Position numbers and translations under genes: made by a program. The notes under the pieces are model-generated. The model did not search any database, was not told the DNA's origin, and saw only the letters and a program-made list of their open reading frames with translations. A stretch of DNA of 64,000 bases from Pseudoflavonifractor phocaeensis (GTDB lineage: Bacteria > Bacillota > Clostridia > Oscillospirales > Oscillospiraceae). The stretch's first letter is position 1; each line of letters opens with the position of its first letter. The stretch is taken from the NCBI RefSeq assembly GCF_021531375.1, contig NZ_JADYTU010000004.1, forward strand, positions 1 to 64,000. The letters are read 5' to 3'. Positions 53,579-62,415 of this stretch are shown piece by piece.

Positions 53579-54748
53579 TTAGTTGGCAGTGGACTTCAGA
53601 TAGTCGCCGTCCCAGGCATACAGGCCGGTGTCCACCAGCTCCTGCAGGTTGTCCTTGGTGATGACAGAGGGGACCAGCAGGTAGGAAGGAATGATGCCGG
53701 TGCCGTTGTCATAGGAGGAGGTATCATAGGCACAGTCAATGCCGAAGGTGTCGATCAGGCTGGCGTCGGGAGTCTCACCGACCAGCATGGCCTTGGCCAG
53801 CTCCAGGGTGACGATGGCCTCGTTAGCCACGTTCTTATAGACGGTCATGGTCTGGATGCCGTCCACGATGTTGCGCAGGTTGGCGATGTCGCCGTCCTGA
53901 CCGGTAACCAGGGGAGCGTTGCTGCCAGCGTAGTCGGAGGTGATGGCCTGAGCCACGCCCAGAGCGGTGGAGTCATTGGAGCACAGGGCCACGTCCAGCA
54001 CGGTGCCGTCGGAGTAGTAGGAAGCCAGAGTGTTCTGCATGTTCTCCAGAGCGGTGTCGGTGGACCAGCTGGGAGTAGCGACCTGCTCGAAGGTGGTCTT
54101 GCCGGAGACGACGTTCAGGATGCCGGCGTCGATATAGTCCTTCAGGGTGTCAAAAGCGCCATTGAAGAAGTAACCGGCGTTGTTGTCGGCGGGGTCGCCG
54201 GCGGTGAACTCGATGTTGTAGGTCTTGGAGGTGTCGGCCAGATCCAGGCCCAGCTGGTCAATGACGAACTGGCCCTGCAGGGTGCCGACGGTGTAGTTGT
54301 CGAAGGAGACATAGTAGGAAATGGCGTCGGTGTTCATGATCAGACGGTCATAGGAGATGACGGGGATGCCGGCGTCCTTGGCGTCGCCCAGAACGTTGCT
54401 CAGGGAGTCGCCGTCGATGGCGGCCACGATCAGCAGATCCACGCCGTCGGCGATCATGGCGGCGATGTCGTTGTTCTGCTGCTCCACGTCGTTGTCGGAG
54501 TACTTCAGCTCCACGCCGTAGCCGGCAGTCTCAAACTGCTCCTTCAGGTAAGAACCATCGCGGTTCCAACGCTCCAGAGACTTGGTGGGCATGGCGATAC
54601 CGACGGTGCCGCCCTCCCCGCTGACAGACACGGAGGCGTCGCTAGAGCCGGAGGCGGCGGGGGCGGAGCTGCCGCCATCCTTGCTGCCGCAGGCAACCAG
54701 GGTCAGGGACATAGCCATTGCAAGGGCCAGTGCAAGAAACTTTTTCAT
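53579..54748 (-). CDS. Multiple-monosaccharide ABC transporter substrate-binding lipoprotein (ChvE-like)
   Basis: The signal peptide has a lipobox LTLVACGS; a Ser/Ala linker precedes a periplasmic-binding-protein fold: VGIAMPTKSLERWNRDG, LIVAAIDGDSL, VISYDRLIMNTDAISYYVSFDN, TGQDGDIANLRN. These match ChvE-type proteins, which bind xylose, arabinose, galactose or glucose. AAGGAG precedes ATG. It heads the leftward operon and has its own strong promoter. Confidence 0.93.
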   Translation of the reverse strand: MKKFLALALAMAMSLTLVACGSKDGGSSAPAASGSSDASVSVSGEGGTVGIAMPTKSLERWNRDGSYLKEQFETAGYGVELKYSDNDVEQQNNDIAAMIADGVDLLIVAAIDGDSLSNVLGDAKDAGIPVISYDRLIMNTDAISYYVSFDNYTVGTLQGQFVIDQLGLDLADTSKTYNIEFTAGDPADNNAGYFFNGAFDTLKDYIDAGILNVVSGKTTFEQVATPSWSTDTALENMQNTLASYYSDGTVLDVALCSNDSTALGVAQAITSDYAGSNAPLVTGQDGDIANLRNIVDGIQTMTVYKNVANEAIVTLELAKAMLVGETPDASLIDTFGIDCAYDTSSYDNGTGIIPSYLLVPSVITKDNLQELVDTGLYAWDGDYLKSTAN

Positions 54749-54811
54749 ACCTTTTACTCCTTACTTTCCATAAATATGAAGTATTTTGAAGCTTTCCGCT
54801 TCTGCAATCGT

Positions 54812-54840
54812 ATTTTATAAAATATATTTATAAAAGTCAA
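54812..54840 (-). promoter_or_regulatory. Promoter of the monosaccharide operon with palindromic spacer
   Basis: Minus strand TTGACT, 17-bp spacer, TAAAAT. The region 54813-54835 is a nearly perfect palindrome (TTTTATAAA/TTTATAAAA) covering spacer and hexamers; likely ROK repressor site. Confidence 0.75.
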
Positions 54841-54999
54841 TTCCTTTTTGGTCCCTCATGGCATTTTTGTTTATTGTGCTTTTATTCAATGGGCAATTAT
54901 TGTGTATTACGACTAATCCCCGTATTTTCTTTTGGCATGTTCCTTTTTCGATAAATCTTTTTCCCTCGCCGCTTTTTTAATTTTTTCTCGAAAAATCGG

Positions 55000-55056
55000 T
55001 TGACTCTTTTCCAAATCATGTTAATATATTAATATGTTAAATACTTTTGTAAAAGT
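55000..55056 (+). promoter_or_regulatory. Promoter and palindromes before the ROK regulator
   Basis: TTGACT (55000), 16-bp spacer, TAATAT. Perfect palindrome TTAATATATTAA at 55021-55032 overlaps the -10; ACTTTTGTAAAAGT at 55043 is a further near palindrome. The 319-bp gap 54749-55067 holds only these divergent promoters and AT-rich DNA. Confidence 0.65.
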
Positions 55057-55067
55057 GTGGTCTTTCA

Positions 55068-56207
55068 ATGGAATTAGACACGACAATCACTGAGCGTCGG
55101 CGGCAGACGCGCAGCAGCATCTACCACCATCTATATACGTCCAAAGAGTTCTGTTCCAAGCAATCTCTGGCTCACGATCTGGGTCTCAGTCTCCCCACCG
55201 TCTATCAAAACCTGACCGAACTGATGGACGCCGGGCTGGTCCGGTATTCCGGCGAGCAGCGCTCTACCGGAGGCCGCAAGGCCATGGGACTGGATATCGT
55301 ACCTGACGCCCGGATCGCCGTAGGCGTATCTATTACAGAGACCCGTCTGCGCCTGGTGGCAACGGACCTCCGGCTCCAGGAGATCGCTTATAAGAAGGTC
55401 GCCCACAAGACCCTCGACCAGTTCACACAATTCGGCTCATTCGGGACCTTCTGTGCCCAGGAACTGGAACGTTTTTTGGACGAAAACCAAATTGACCGCA
55501 CCCGGCTGCTGGGTGTGGGCATTGCCTTGCCGGCAGTTATCTCCCCCGACAGCGACCAGATTTCACTGGCTCCAACGCTCCGGCTGCGCAACTTTTCCTT
55601 GCAGGGGCTGACCAAAGACATTCCGTACCCCTTCCATATCGAAAATGACGGCACCTGCGGCGGCTACGCCGAGTGGTTCATGCGGGCCAGCCAACGGAAT
55701 ATGGCCTACCTTTCCTTGGAAAACGGCGTGGGCGGAATCGTCCTGGCCAACGGTACTCTTTACACCGGGGACAACCGGCGCAGCGGAGAGTTCGGCCACA
55801 TGTGCGTCGAGCCGGGCGGTCTTCTCTGCAAATGCGGAAAGCGCGGCTGCCTGGAGGCCTACTGTTCCGCTCTCCGGATCAGCAATGACCTGGGCATCAC
55901 TCTGAAAGAATTTTTTACCGGAATTGATCAGCACAATCCGGAATATGAGGCCCTGTGGCATGACATCCTCCGTCACCTGGCCATCGGCATCAACAACATC
56001 CGTATGGCACTGGACTGCGACGTGGTGTTGGGCGGCTTCCTGACCCAATACCTGCCCCCGTATCTGCCGCTCTTGCGGGAATATGTCGCCGCCGGCGACC
56101 CCTTTGACTCCAGTTCCGATTACCTGCACCTGAGCGTTTTACGCCGGCACAATGTTCCGTTAGGCGCGGCGCTCCATTTCGTCAATCAATTTCTCGAAAA
56201 TATTTGA
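55068..56207 (+). CDS. ROK-family transcriptional repressor (XylR/NagC-like)
   Basis: The 379-residue protein has an N-terminal winged helix (SSIYHHLYTSKEFCSKQSLAHDLGLSLPTVYQNLTELMDAGLV) and a ROK domain with RSTGGRKAMGLDI, IENDGTCGGYAEWF, LSLENGVGGIVLANG and the zinc site CKCGKRGCLEAYCS. The DIGGTK ATP-loop is degenerate, so it binds but probably does not phosphorylate sugar. Divergent from the monosaccharide operon, it is its likely regulator. A poor ribosome-binding site suggests low expression. Confidence 0.92.
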   Translation: MELDTTITERRRQTRSSIYHHLYTSKEFCSKQSLAHDLGLSLPTVYQNLTELMDAGLVRYSGEQRSTGGRKAMGLDIVPDARIAVGVSITETRLRLVATDLRLQEIAYKKVAHKTLDQFTQFGSFGTFCAQELERFLDENQIDRTRLLGVGIALPAVISPDSDQISLAPTLRLRNFSLQGLTKDIPYPFHIENDGTCGGYAEWFMRASQRNMAYLSLENGVGGIVLANGTLYTGDNRRSGEFGHMCVEPGGLLCKCGKRGCLEAYCSALRISNDLGITLKEFFTGIDQHNPEYEALWHDILRHLAIGINNIRMALDCDVVLGGFLTQYLPPYLPLLREYVAAGDPFDSSSDYLHLSVLRRHNVPLGAALHFVNQFLENI

Positions 56208-56227
56208 TTGCTCAGGAGGTCTCCCCC

Positions 56228-57253
56228 ATGTCTGTTACCATCAGCAATTTTGGAAATACCCGGAACGAGCATCCTGTTATGGCATACCGCCTGGAAAACC
56301 CCTCCGGGGCGTCTGTCACCGTATTGGATTACGGGGCCACGGTACAGTCCCTCATAGTCCCCAACGGCGCCGGTGGTATGACCGACGTGGTGTTGGGTTA
56401 TGACACCGCCTTGGAGTACGAGGAAAACGGCGGCTATGTGGGCGCTACCATTGGACGGGTGGGCAACCGGATCGGCGGTGCCGCGTTTCGTCTGAACGGA
56501 CACACCTATCCGCTGGAAAAGAATGACGGCGAAAACCACCTGCACGGCGGACGGAAGGGCTTTGACAAGCAGTTTTGGACCATTCTTCCTCTGGGGGACG
56601 ATTCTCTGGTCTGCTCCCGCCTGTCTCCCGACGGCGAGGAGGGGTACCCCGGCAACCTGGAGGTGAAGGTCACCTTTACCCTGACGTCCCACAACGCCCT
56701 TCGGATCCAATACGACGCTGACACCGACCAGGATACCATCGTGAATCTGACGAACCACAGCTATTTCAACCTCAACGGGCAAGGCAGCGTCCTAGACCAT
56801 GAGCTTCAGGTGTTCGCCAGCCGCATCACGGAAAATGACGCCGGCAGCCTGCCCACCGGCAGGCTGTTGGAGGTAGCGGACACCCCCTTTGATTTCCGCG
56901 CCGCCAAGAAGATCGGCGCTGAGATCGGCGCTGCGGATCTTCAATTGGAGTACGGTAACGGGTACGACCACAATTTTGTCCTCTCCGGAAAGACAGCCGC
57001 GATCCTGCGCAGCGCTTCCACCGGCATTGAGCTGACCGTGGAAACTGACATGCCCGGCATGCAGGTGTACACCGCCAACTTTCTGACGGAGCGTTCCGGC
57101 AAATACGGGACCACCATGCGTCCCCGGGACGCTGTGTGTCTGGAGACCCAGCTGTTTCCCAACGCCATGAATTGCTACGGCTTCCCCTCCCCCATCCTCC
57201 ATGCGGGCCAGCATCTCCACAGCGAGACGGTCTTTGCCTTCCGCACGCTGTAA
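56228..57253 (+). CDS. galM: Aldose 1-epimerase
   Basis: ATG 56228 is 6 bp after AGGAGGT. The 341-residue mutarotase has VLDYGATVQSLIVPN, GATIGRVGNRIGGAAF, ENHLHGGRKGFDKQFW with a catalytic His, NLTNHSYFNLNG and the catalytic Glu region CLETQLFPNAMN. It equilibrates alpha and beta anomers of imported sugars. It follows the ROK gene by 20 bp in one transcript and serves the nearby sugar importer. Confidence 0.94.
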   Translation: MSVTISNFGNTRNEHPVMAYRLENPSGASVTVLDYGATVQSLIVPNGAGGMTDVVLGYDTALEYEENGGYVGATIGRVGNRIGGAAFRLNGHTYPLEKNDGENHLHGGRKGFDKQFWTILPLGDDSLVCSRLSPDGEEGYPGNLEVKVTFTLTSHNALRIQYDADTDQDTIVNLTNHSYFNLNGQGSVLDHELQVFASRITENDAGSLPTGRLLEVADTPFDFRAAKKIGAEIGAADLQLEYGNGYDHNFVLSGKTAAILRSASTGIELTVETDMPGMQVYTANFLTERSGKYGTTMRPRDAVCLETQLFPNAMNCYGFPSPILHAGQHLHSETVFAFRTL

Positions 57254-57332
57254 GAAAGGTTCCACGCCGCTTAGAAGCCCGCCGATAGCCCCAAGCAGCC
57301 ATCGGCCACCGCACAGCCCCAAGCATAGAGAA

Positions 57333-57371
57333 CGAGCCTCCCGTCGCCACGGGAGGCTCGTTAATTTATTT
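57333..57371. terminator. Terminator after galM
   Basis: CGAGCCTCCCGT, 4-base loop, complement, then TTAATTTATTTT. It also lies at the end of the convergent SASP gene. Confidence 0.85.
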
Positions 57372-57638
57372 TCACAAACACAGCGCCGCCTGATATGTAG
57401 CCAGGAATTGATGCCCTATCGCCGTTCTGTCTGTCCGTGAAACGCGCATCGTTCGTATGGGTTCCATCTTCTTGACCATCTGGCCGCCCACAGAGCCGGC
57501 CTGCTTGCTGGTCAGATCGCCGTTGTAGCCCTGCTTCAGGTTGACGCCGACCTCGTTGGCGGCCTCCATCTTAAACTTGTTCATCGCCTCACGGGCATTA
57601 GGGACCATGATCTTATTGCTGCCGTTGCTGTTAGACAT
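57372..57638 (-). CDS. Alpha/beta-type small acid-soluble spore protein with atypical C-terminus
   Basis: The 88-residue protein begins MSNSNGSNKIMVPNAREA and has the conserved KFKMEAANEVGVNLKQGYNG and LTSKQAGSVGGQMVKKM that binds and protects spore DNA; the GPR protease site FKMEAANE-like is present. Usual SASPs end within a few residues, about 65 in all. Here about 30 residues (EPIRTMRVSRTDRTAI onward) follow with no SASP likeness, perhaps by loss of the original stop. AAGGAGAG precedes ATG. Marks the organism as a spore former. Confidence 0.88.
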   Translation of the reverse strand: MSNSNGSNKIMVPNAREAMNKFKMEAANEVGVNLKQGYNGDLTSKQAGSVGGQMVKKMEPIRTMRVSRTDRTAIGHQFLATYQAALCL

Positions 57639-58099
57639 AATTCTTTCTCTCCTTTTTCAACTCAATCGGTTTGTTTCTCTTTCTTGGATGGAACATCCAC
57701 TCCTATCATTGCCCCAGACATTATTTCTATACCTTTCGAGCCCTTTCCTGTTTTTTCTAATTTTTCCCTGACGCTGATACTCTGCCATGCCAGCAGTCGG
57801 TCACCTTTATAACGATTTTGACAAGTACTACTTATCATGTTACGATGTTTTAACATACCTTTTGGCATCGCCAAGTCATACAGCCCTTTATTATGCCAGC
57901 AACAACAAAAACTACCGCTTGTCTCAAATTTGGTATCGGAAGATATGTTTCAGCTATTGAAATGACCTTTACGGTCATCCAAATAAATATAAATATGAGT
58001 ACCATCCTGTGGCCCTCAACAGCTATTTTATCTCCACCATTACAACTCTACACCCGCAAAACAAAATAACGGTATGACAGTAAAGGAGGAAAACCAATT
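57639..58099. other. AT-rich intergenic region with one operator-like repeat
   Basis: A 460-bp gap, AT-richer than its surroundings. I see no convincing gene; a 70-codon TTG-started frame on the minus strand (57662-57874) lacks support. ATGACC-TTTAC-GGTCAT at 57962-57978 is an inverted repeat that may regulate the downstream gamma-glutamyltransferase gene. Its ribosome-binding site AAGGAGG lies at 58083. Confidence 0.5.
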
Positions 58100-59827
58100 A
58101 TGGAAAAGATGAATCCGTATCTTGGCCGACAACTCCCGGAGATGGCTATTTTCCGCAATCACACCGTTGGAAAGCGGGGCGCTGTTAGCTCCAATAGCCC
58201 TTATGCCACAAAGGCAGGTCTTGAAATTTTGAAACAAGGCGGAAACGCAATTGATGCAGCCGTTGCAATTTCTCTTGTGCTGGGCGCTGTCGAGCCCTAT
58301 CACTCCGGCATTGGCGGCGGTTGCTTCCATGTGGTCTACCACAAAGAGACCGATCAGTTTTACGCGGTGGATGCCCGCGGCGTGGCTCCGATCCATGCCA
58401 CTCAGGACATGTTTTTGGATCAGGATGGAAATGTTGACCTGTCTTTGACAGAATTTTCCGGGCGCTCCACTGTAGTCCCTGCCCTGTACCGCGCCATGGA
58501 TCAACTTTTAAAGAAATTTGGCACAATGACTTGGGAACAGGTTTCTGCCCCTGCGGTCCGGCTGTGCCGGGAGGGATTTCACTGCGGATTCTATTACTCC
58601 AGAACGACAAATTCCCCGAGTGCCGAGCACAACCGTGACAGTTATGAGGGGTTCCGCGAATTATACTTAAATCATGGCCGTCCCCGCGAAGTCGGAGAAC
58701 TGATCCAGAACCCCGATCTGGCCAACACCATGGAGGCCGTTGACAAGAATGGCGTAGATTGGTTTTACAATGGTCCCATCGCCGACGAAATCGTGGCGGT
58801 AATTCAATAGAACAAAGGGGTCATGGTGAAAGAAGATCTGGCTGGCTGCAAGGTGAAGGAACGCACCCCTGTGCGCGGCAATTACCGGGGCTACGATATT
58901 GTCTCCATGCCGCTGCCCTCATCTGGCGGTACGCACATGATTCAGATGCTCAATATTCTGGAGCAATTTGACCTGAAGAAAATGGGCTTTCATTCGGCCG
59001 ACAGTACCCATGTGCTCGCCGAGACCATGAAGCTGATGTTCGCTGACCGCTCTGTGGCCATGGGTGACCCGGACTTTGTCCACGTGCAGACAGATAAAAT
59101 TATTTCCAAGCAATACTCAAAGGAGCTGGCTGCCAAGATCGACATGGGTCGGGCCCAGGAATTTGCCCCCACAGAGGGAATCGAGGCCAAATCCTATCCC
59201 GGATGTACGTCCCATTTTTCCGTCATGGATGGCGCCGGAAACGTTGTAGTTCAAACGCAGACGATCCGAAACTGGTGGGGATGCGGTATCGTCGTTCCTG
59301 GGCGCGGGTTTATTCTGAACAATACCATGGCGGACTTTAGCCCCAAAGTAGGAGTGCGCACCACACAGGGGTTGGCATATGGTATGGCAAATGCTGTGTG
59401 CCCCGGGAAAACACCGCTGTCCAGCATGTCTCCCACCATTATCCTGAAAGATGGAGAACCCGTACTCGCTGTGGGCGCCGCTGGTGGTCCCAGAATTATC
59501 ACCAGTACGCTCCAGCTGATCGTAAATGTGCTTGATTACGGCATGCCCATCGAGCCTGCCACCCGGGCAGCGCATATTTGCTGCCTTACCCAAGCCCAGG
59601 GGCTGGAGCTGGAATACGAGTTTTCGCCCGATACCATTGCCCTGCTGCGCAAAAAAGGACATAAGATTACGCAAATATCGCCTTTTGGCTGTCTGAAGGT
59701 CCTTCCCAACGGCGTACAGCGTGAACACGGATATTTCTTGGCCGCAGGTACCAACCGTTGCGATGGCGGCGGTGGTGTTCTGACTGAATCCGGAGCGATC
59801 ACAATGGATGGGCTGAGTTTCGTGTAA
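58100..59827 (+). pseudogene. ggt: Gamma-glutamyltransferase gene with one in-frame TAG
   Basis: One reading frame covers the whole protein: residues 1-236, then TAG at 58808-58810 (codon 237), then 338 codons to 59827. The first half has VSSNSPYATKAGLEILKQGGNAIDAAVAI; the second PSSGGTHMIQMLNILE and catalytic Thr370 in GCTSHFSVMD, followed by GGGVL near the end. No signal peptide is seen. The interruption is a single base-level nonsense codon, where homologues have a residue between VIQ-like and NGG-like segments. A new ATG at 58823 with AAAGGGG just before it could restart. AAGGAGGA precedes the first ATG. Pseudogene or read-through remain possible. Confidence 0.88.
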
Positions 59828-59865
59828 TATATCGATTCAGTAAACAGCGGCATACTTGCACAACC

Positions 59866-59894
59866 TTGACACACTTGCGTTTGGTCGGTGTAAT
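59866..59894 (+). promoter_or_regulatory. Promoter of the second MATE gene
   Basis: TTGACA, 17-bp spacer, TGTAAT. About 140 bases of leader follow, including a TGCGCCG/CGGCGCA repeat (about 59914-59936). Confidence 0.65.
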
Positions 59895-60034
59895 CCGGGC
59901 AGTAAAGCGGACGATGCGCCGGAATTGAGCGGCGCACCTGTTATGACGCCGGTTCCTGTCCGTTCCGCCTTCTTGACTTTCCCATTTCGCCCTGATATAC
60001 TTAAAAACACATTTTCTCTACTTAAAAAGCAGCG

Positions 60035-61426
60035 ATGCGGGTCCTTTGGGACCCGTATTCCTTTGCAAAGGCGGTGGACGGTACGCAAGCTGAAAACAAC
60101 ATCCTGGGCACGATGCCCACAGGCCGGCTGGTCATCAGCATGTCCTGGCCCATTATGCTTTCCATGCTGATGCAGGCGGTCTACAACTTGGTGGACAGCA
60201 TCTATGTGGCCCGAATCAACGACACGGCTTTCCTCGCGCTCTCTTACGCCTATCCCATTCAAACCCTGATGGTCGCCTTCTGTGTAGGCACCGGGGTGGG
60301 CTTCAGCGCCACCCTGGCCCGCCGTCTGGGTGAAAAGAAGCTGGAGGAAGCCAACAGCGTGGTACTCCACGGCTTCCTGCTCTATTTCCTTTGCTGGCTG
60401 CTATTTCTTTCCTTCGGGCTGTTCGCCTGCCGGCCCTATCTGGCCGCCTGCTCCAACACGGCGGCAGTGGTGGAACAGGGCGCCGCCTACCTGCGGATCT
60501 GCTGCTGTCTTTCCATCGGCATGTGTATCCAGTTCCCCTGTGAGCGTATCCTCCAGTCCACGGGACACCCCGCAGGCTTTATGATCGTTCAGGGCGCCGG
60601 CGCCCTCATCAACATCATACTGGACCCCATCCTTATTTTCGGCTTTGGCATGGGCGTCCGCGGGGCTGCCGCGGCCACTGTCACGGGCCAGATCACCGGC
60701 GGTGTGATCGGCTTCTTTCTGGTCCACCGGGTCCGTCACCAGCTGCCCATCTCCCTGCGCAGCTTCCGCTTCCAGTCCTCTCTTACCCGGGAGATGTGCC
60801 GCATCGCCGCTCCGGCCATTCTGATGCAGTCGCTGTGCAGCCTTATGTCACTGGGCCTCAACGGCATTCTGAACCTTTGGTCAGAGACCGCTGTATGGGT
60901 CCTGGGCGTCTATTTCAAGCTGCAATCCTTTGTCTTTATGCCGGTGTTCAGTATCAACAACGGGCTGATCTCCATCGTCAGCTACAACTACGGTGCCCGG
61001 GACGGAACGAGGATTTCTTCCTCCGTCCGTTTCGGGATGCTGGCCGCGCTGGCCACCGCCCTTCTCGGCACTACCCTGCTATGGCTGTGCGCCTCCCCGC
61101 TCCTGTCCGTCTGCTTCAACGCCGGGGCGGAGGCACTGAGCCTCGGCATCCCTGCTCTGCGGATGACTGCCCTGGCCTTTCCTTTGGCCGCAGCCAGCAT
61201 CATCTGTTCCTCCGCCTTCCAATCCCTGGGCCGCAGCGTCGATTCCCTGGTCGTCGCCTTGCTGCGGCAGATCATCCTTCTGCTCCCCGCCGCCCTGCTT
61301 CTGGTGTACCTCCACCCGGCTTGGACCTTTCTGTCCTTCCTGTTCGCCGAGTCCGCCACCTGTCTGGTCTCCTTGATCCTCTACCGAAGGGTCTACCATG
61401 AAAAGATCTTGCCGTTAAAAACATAA
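60035..61426 (+). CDS. MATE-family efflux pump (second copy)
   Basis: The 463-residue protein has twelve spans in two MatE halves: PIMLSMLMQAVYNLVDSIYVARI, NIILDPILIFGFGMGV, and FVFMPVFSINNGLISIVSYNYGARDG. It aligns well with the pump at 26049. The start is uncertain: ATG 60035 has no good ribosome site and falls in a GGGTCC-TTTG-GGACCC hairpin; GTG 60074 or ATG 60113 would fit the paralogue's N-terminus (ENNILGTMPTGRL). Own promoter upstream. Substrate unknown. Confidence 0.9.
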   Translation: MRVLWDPYSFAKAVDGTQAENNILGTMPTGRLVISMSWPIMLSMLMQAVYNLVDSIYVARINDTAFLALSYAYPIQTLMVAFCVGTGVGFSATLARRLGEKKLEEANSVVLHGFLLYFLCWLLFLSFGLFACRPYLAACSNTAAVVEQGAAYLRICCCLSIGMCIQFPCERILQSTGHPAGFMIVQGAGALINIILDPILIFGFGMGVRGAAAATVTGQITGGVIGFFLVHRVRHQLPISLRSFRFQSSLTREMCRIAAPAILMQSLCSLMSLGLNGILNLWSETAVWVLGVYFKLQSFVFMPVFSINNGLISIVSYNYGARDGTRISSSVRFGMLAALATALLGTTLLWLCASPLLSVCFNAGAEALSLGIPALRMTALAFPLAAASIICSSAFQSLGRSVDSLVVALLRQIILLLPAALLLVYLHPAWTFLSFLFAESATCLVSLILYRRVYHEKILPLKT

Positions 61427-61522
61427 TAAAAAAGCGGTCCCACATTGGCAGGTGTTCTTAAAACAGCGTTAGACAAATAACACGAGATGAGTATCTGTCA
61501 GACGGGATTGGCCAACGAAAAT

Positions 61523-61566
61523 ACACGCCATATTCAGCTTCAACAGCTGGGTATGGCGTGTTTTTC
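61523..61566. terminator. Terminator between MATE gene and HTH regulator
   Basis: ACACGCCATA and TATGGCGTGT flank an inner hairpin, followed by TTTTT. It probably ends both convergent genes. Confidence 0.75.
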
Positions 61567-61569
61567 TGT

Positions 61570-62415
61570 TTATTTGCGTTTCCGTTTTCCTTTTCCATGC
61601 GGCTGGTATGGCCTCGCCTTGCCACGCTGGTTGGTTGAGCTTTTCATGTGTTTGGACAACTTTAACACTTCGATGAGATTGATAAATTGCTCTTTGGTAA
61701 TGGCATCGTAGTCAATGCCGAATGTCGTAAGGAATATCCTTGCCTGTTTCTCAGCGTCGCTGCCCTCAAAGTTCATGGCATCCTTCAAATGACCCTGAAC
61801 TTCCTCCGCAATGGAGGGTGTGTCTGCCGTTGAGGCATCGCTGCTGTGTTCCTCCCGAATGTCACGGAGGATAACTTTCAAATCATCGGCAAGCACATGA
61901 CCGAAATAGTCATCCTCCCGTACCTGGGCCAGCTCCAACGTCCGGGTGGAAAGATCATCCTGTCCGTCCTGCTTCATCAAGGCCATCTTCCGTACTGCTT
62001 CCAGCATGGCGTTCATATCGTTGATCCGCATATCTGCGATCCTGTCCACATAGATTTCCGCATCCAGCATCATACGCTGGAAAGCTTTGTGGCAAAGCAT
62101 TTCAGAAAGCAGACGGTGATTGAACTTTCCCGCCTGTAATACTTCTATGGCATCATCACTCAGATACAGAGCGTCCAGCTCTGTGTCCGGGTGATTTTTT
62201 GTTTCTGTCATGCCCAGCAGATAGTCCGTGGACACGCCGTAAAACTTCGCCAACGTGACAATGCTGAATGGGCTGATATCCTTGAAATCATCTGCCTCAT
62301 ATTTGCCGAGAGCGGACTTGGAAAGCCCGATCTGCTCCGCAAGCTGTTCCAGCGTCAGACCCCGTTCCACTCGCAGATCCTTCAATCGCTCCTGTATGGT
62401 GAGTTTTATCTGCAT
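61570..62415 (-). CDS. XRE-family regulator of conjugative-element type
   Basis: ATG follows AAGGAGGGG by 6 bp. Residues 5-70 form an HTH_3 domain (ERLKDLRVERGLTLEQLAEQIGLSKSALGKYEADD...YGVSTDYLLGMTE). The remaining 210 residues are helical and unlike ordinary XRE proteins, ending in a basic GKARPYQPHGKGKRKRK tail. Such long XRE proteins are common in ICEs of gut Firmicutes. It lies beside an apparent mobile-element edge, so it is likely horizontally acquired; base composition is lower in GC than the housekeeping genes. Confidence 0.85.
   Translation of the reverse strand: MQIKLTIQERLKDLRVERGLTLEQLAEQIGLSKSALGKYEADDFKDISPFSIVTLAKFYGVSTDYLLGMTETKNHPDTELDALYLSDDAIEVLQAGKFNHRLLSEMLCHKAFQRMMLDAEIYVDRIADMRINDMNAMLEAVRKMALMKQDGQDDLSTRTLELAQVREDDYFGHVLADDLKVILRDIREEHSSDASTADTPSIAEEVQGHLKDAMNFEGSDAEKQARIFLTTFGIDYDAITKEQFINLIEVLKLSKHMKSSTNQRGKARPYQPHGKGKRKRK

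Noticed and set aside
57662-57874. 70-codon minus-strand frame upstream of the SASP gene
   Set aside because: TTG start, no ribosome site, no recognisable domain; treated as intergenic.
60035-60070. T-box or guanidine riboswitch ahead of the second MATE gene
   Set aside because: The GGGTCC hairpin was considered, but the T-box antiterminator core and the ykkC signature bases are not seen.
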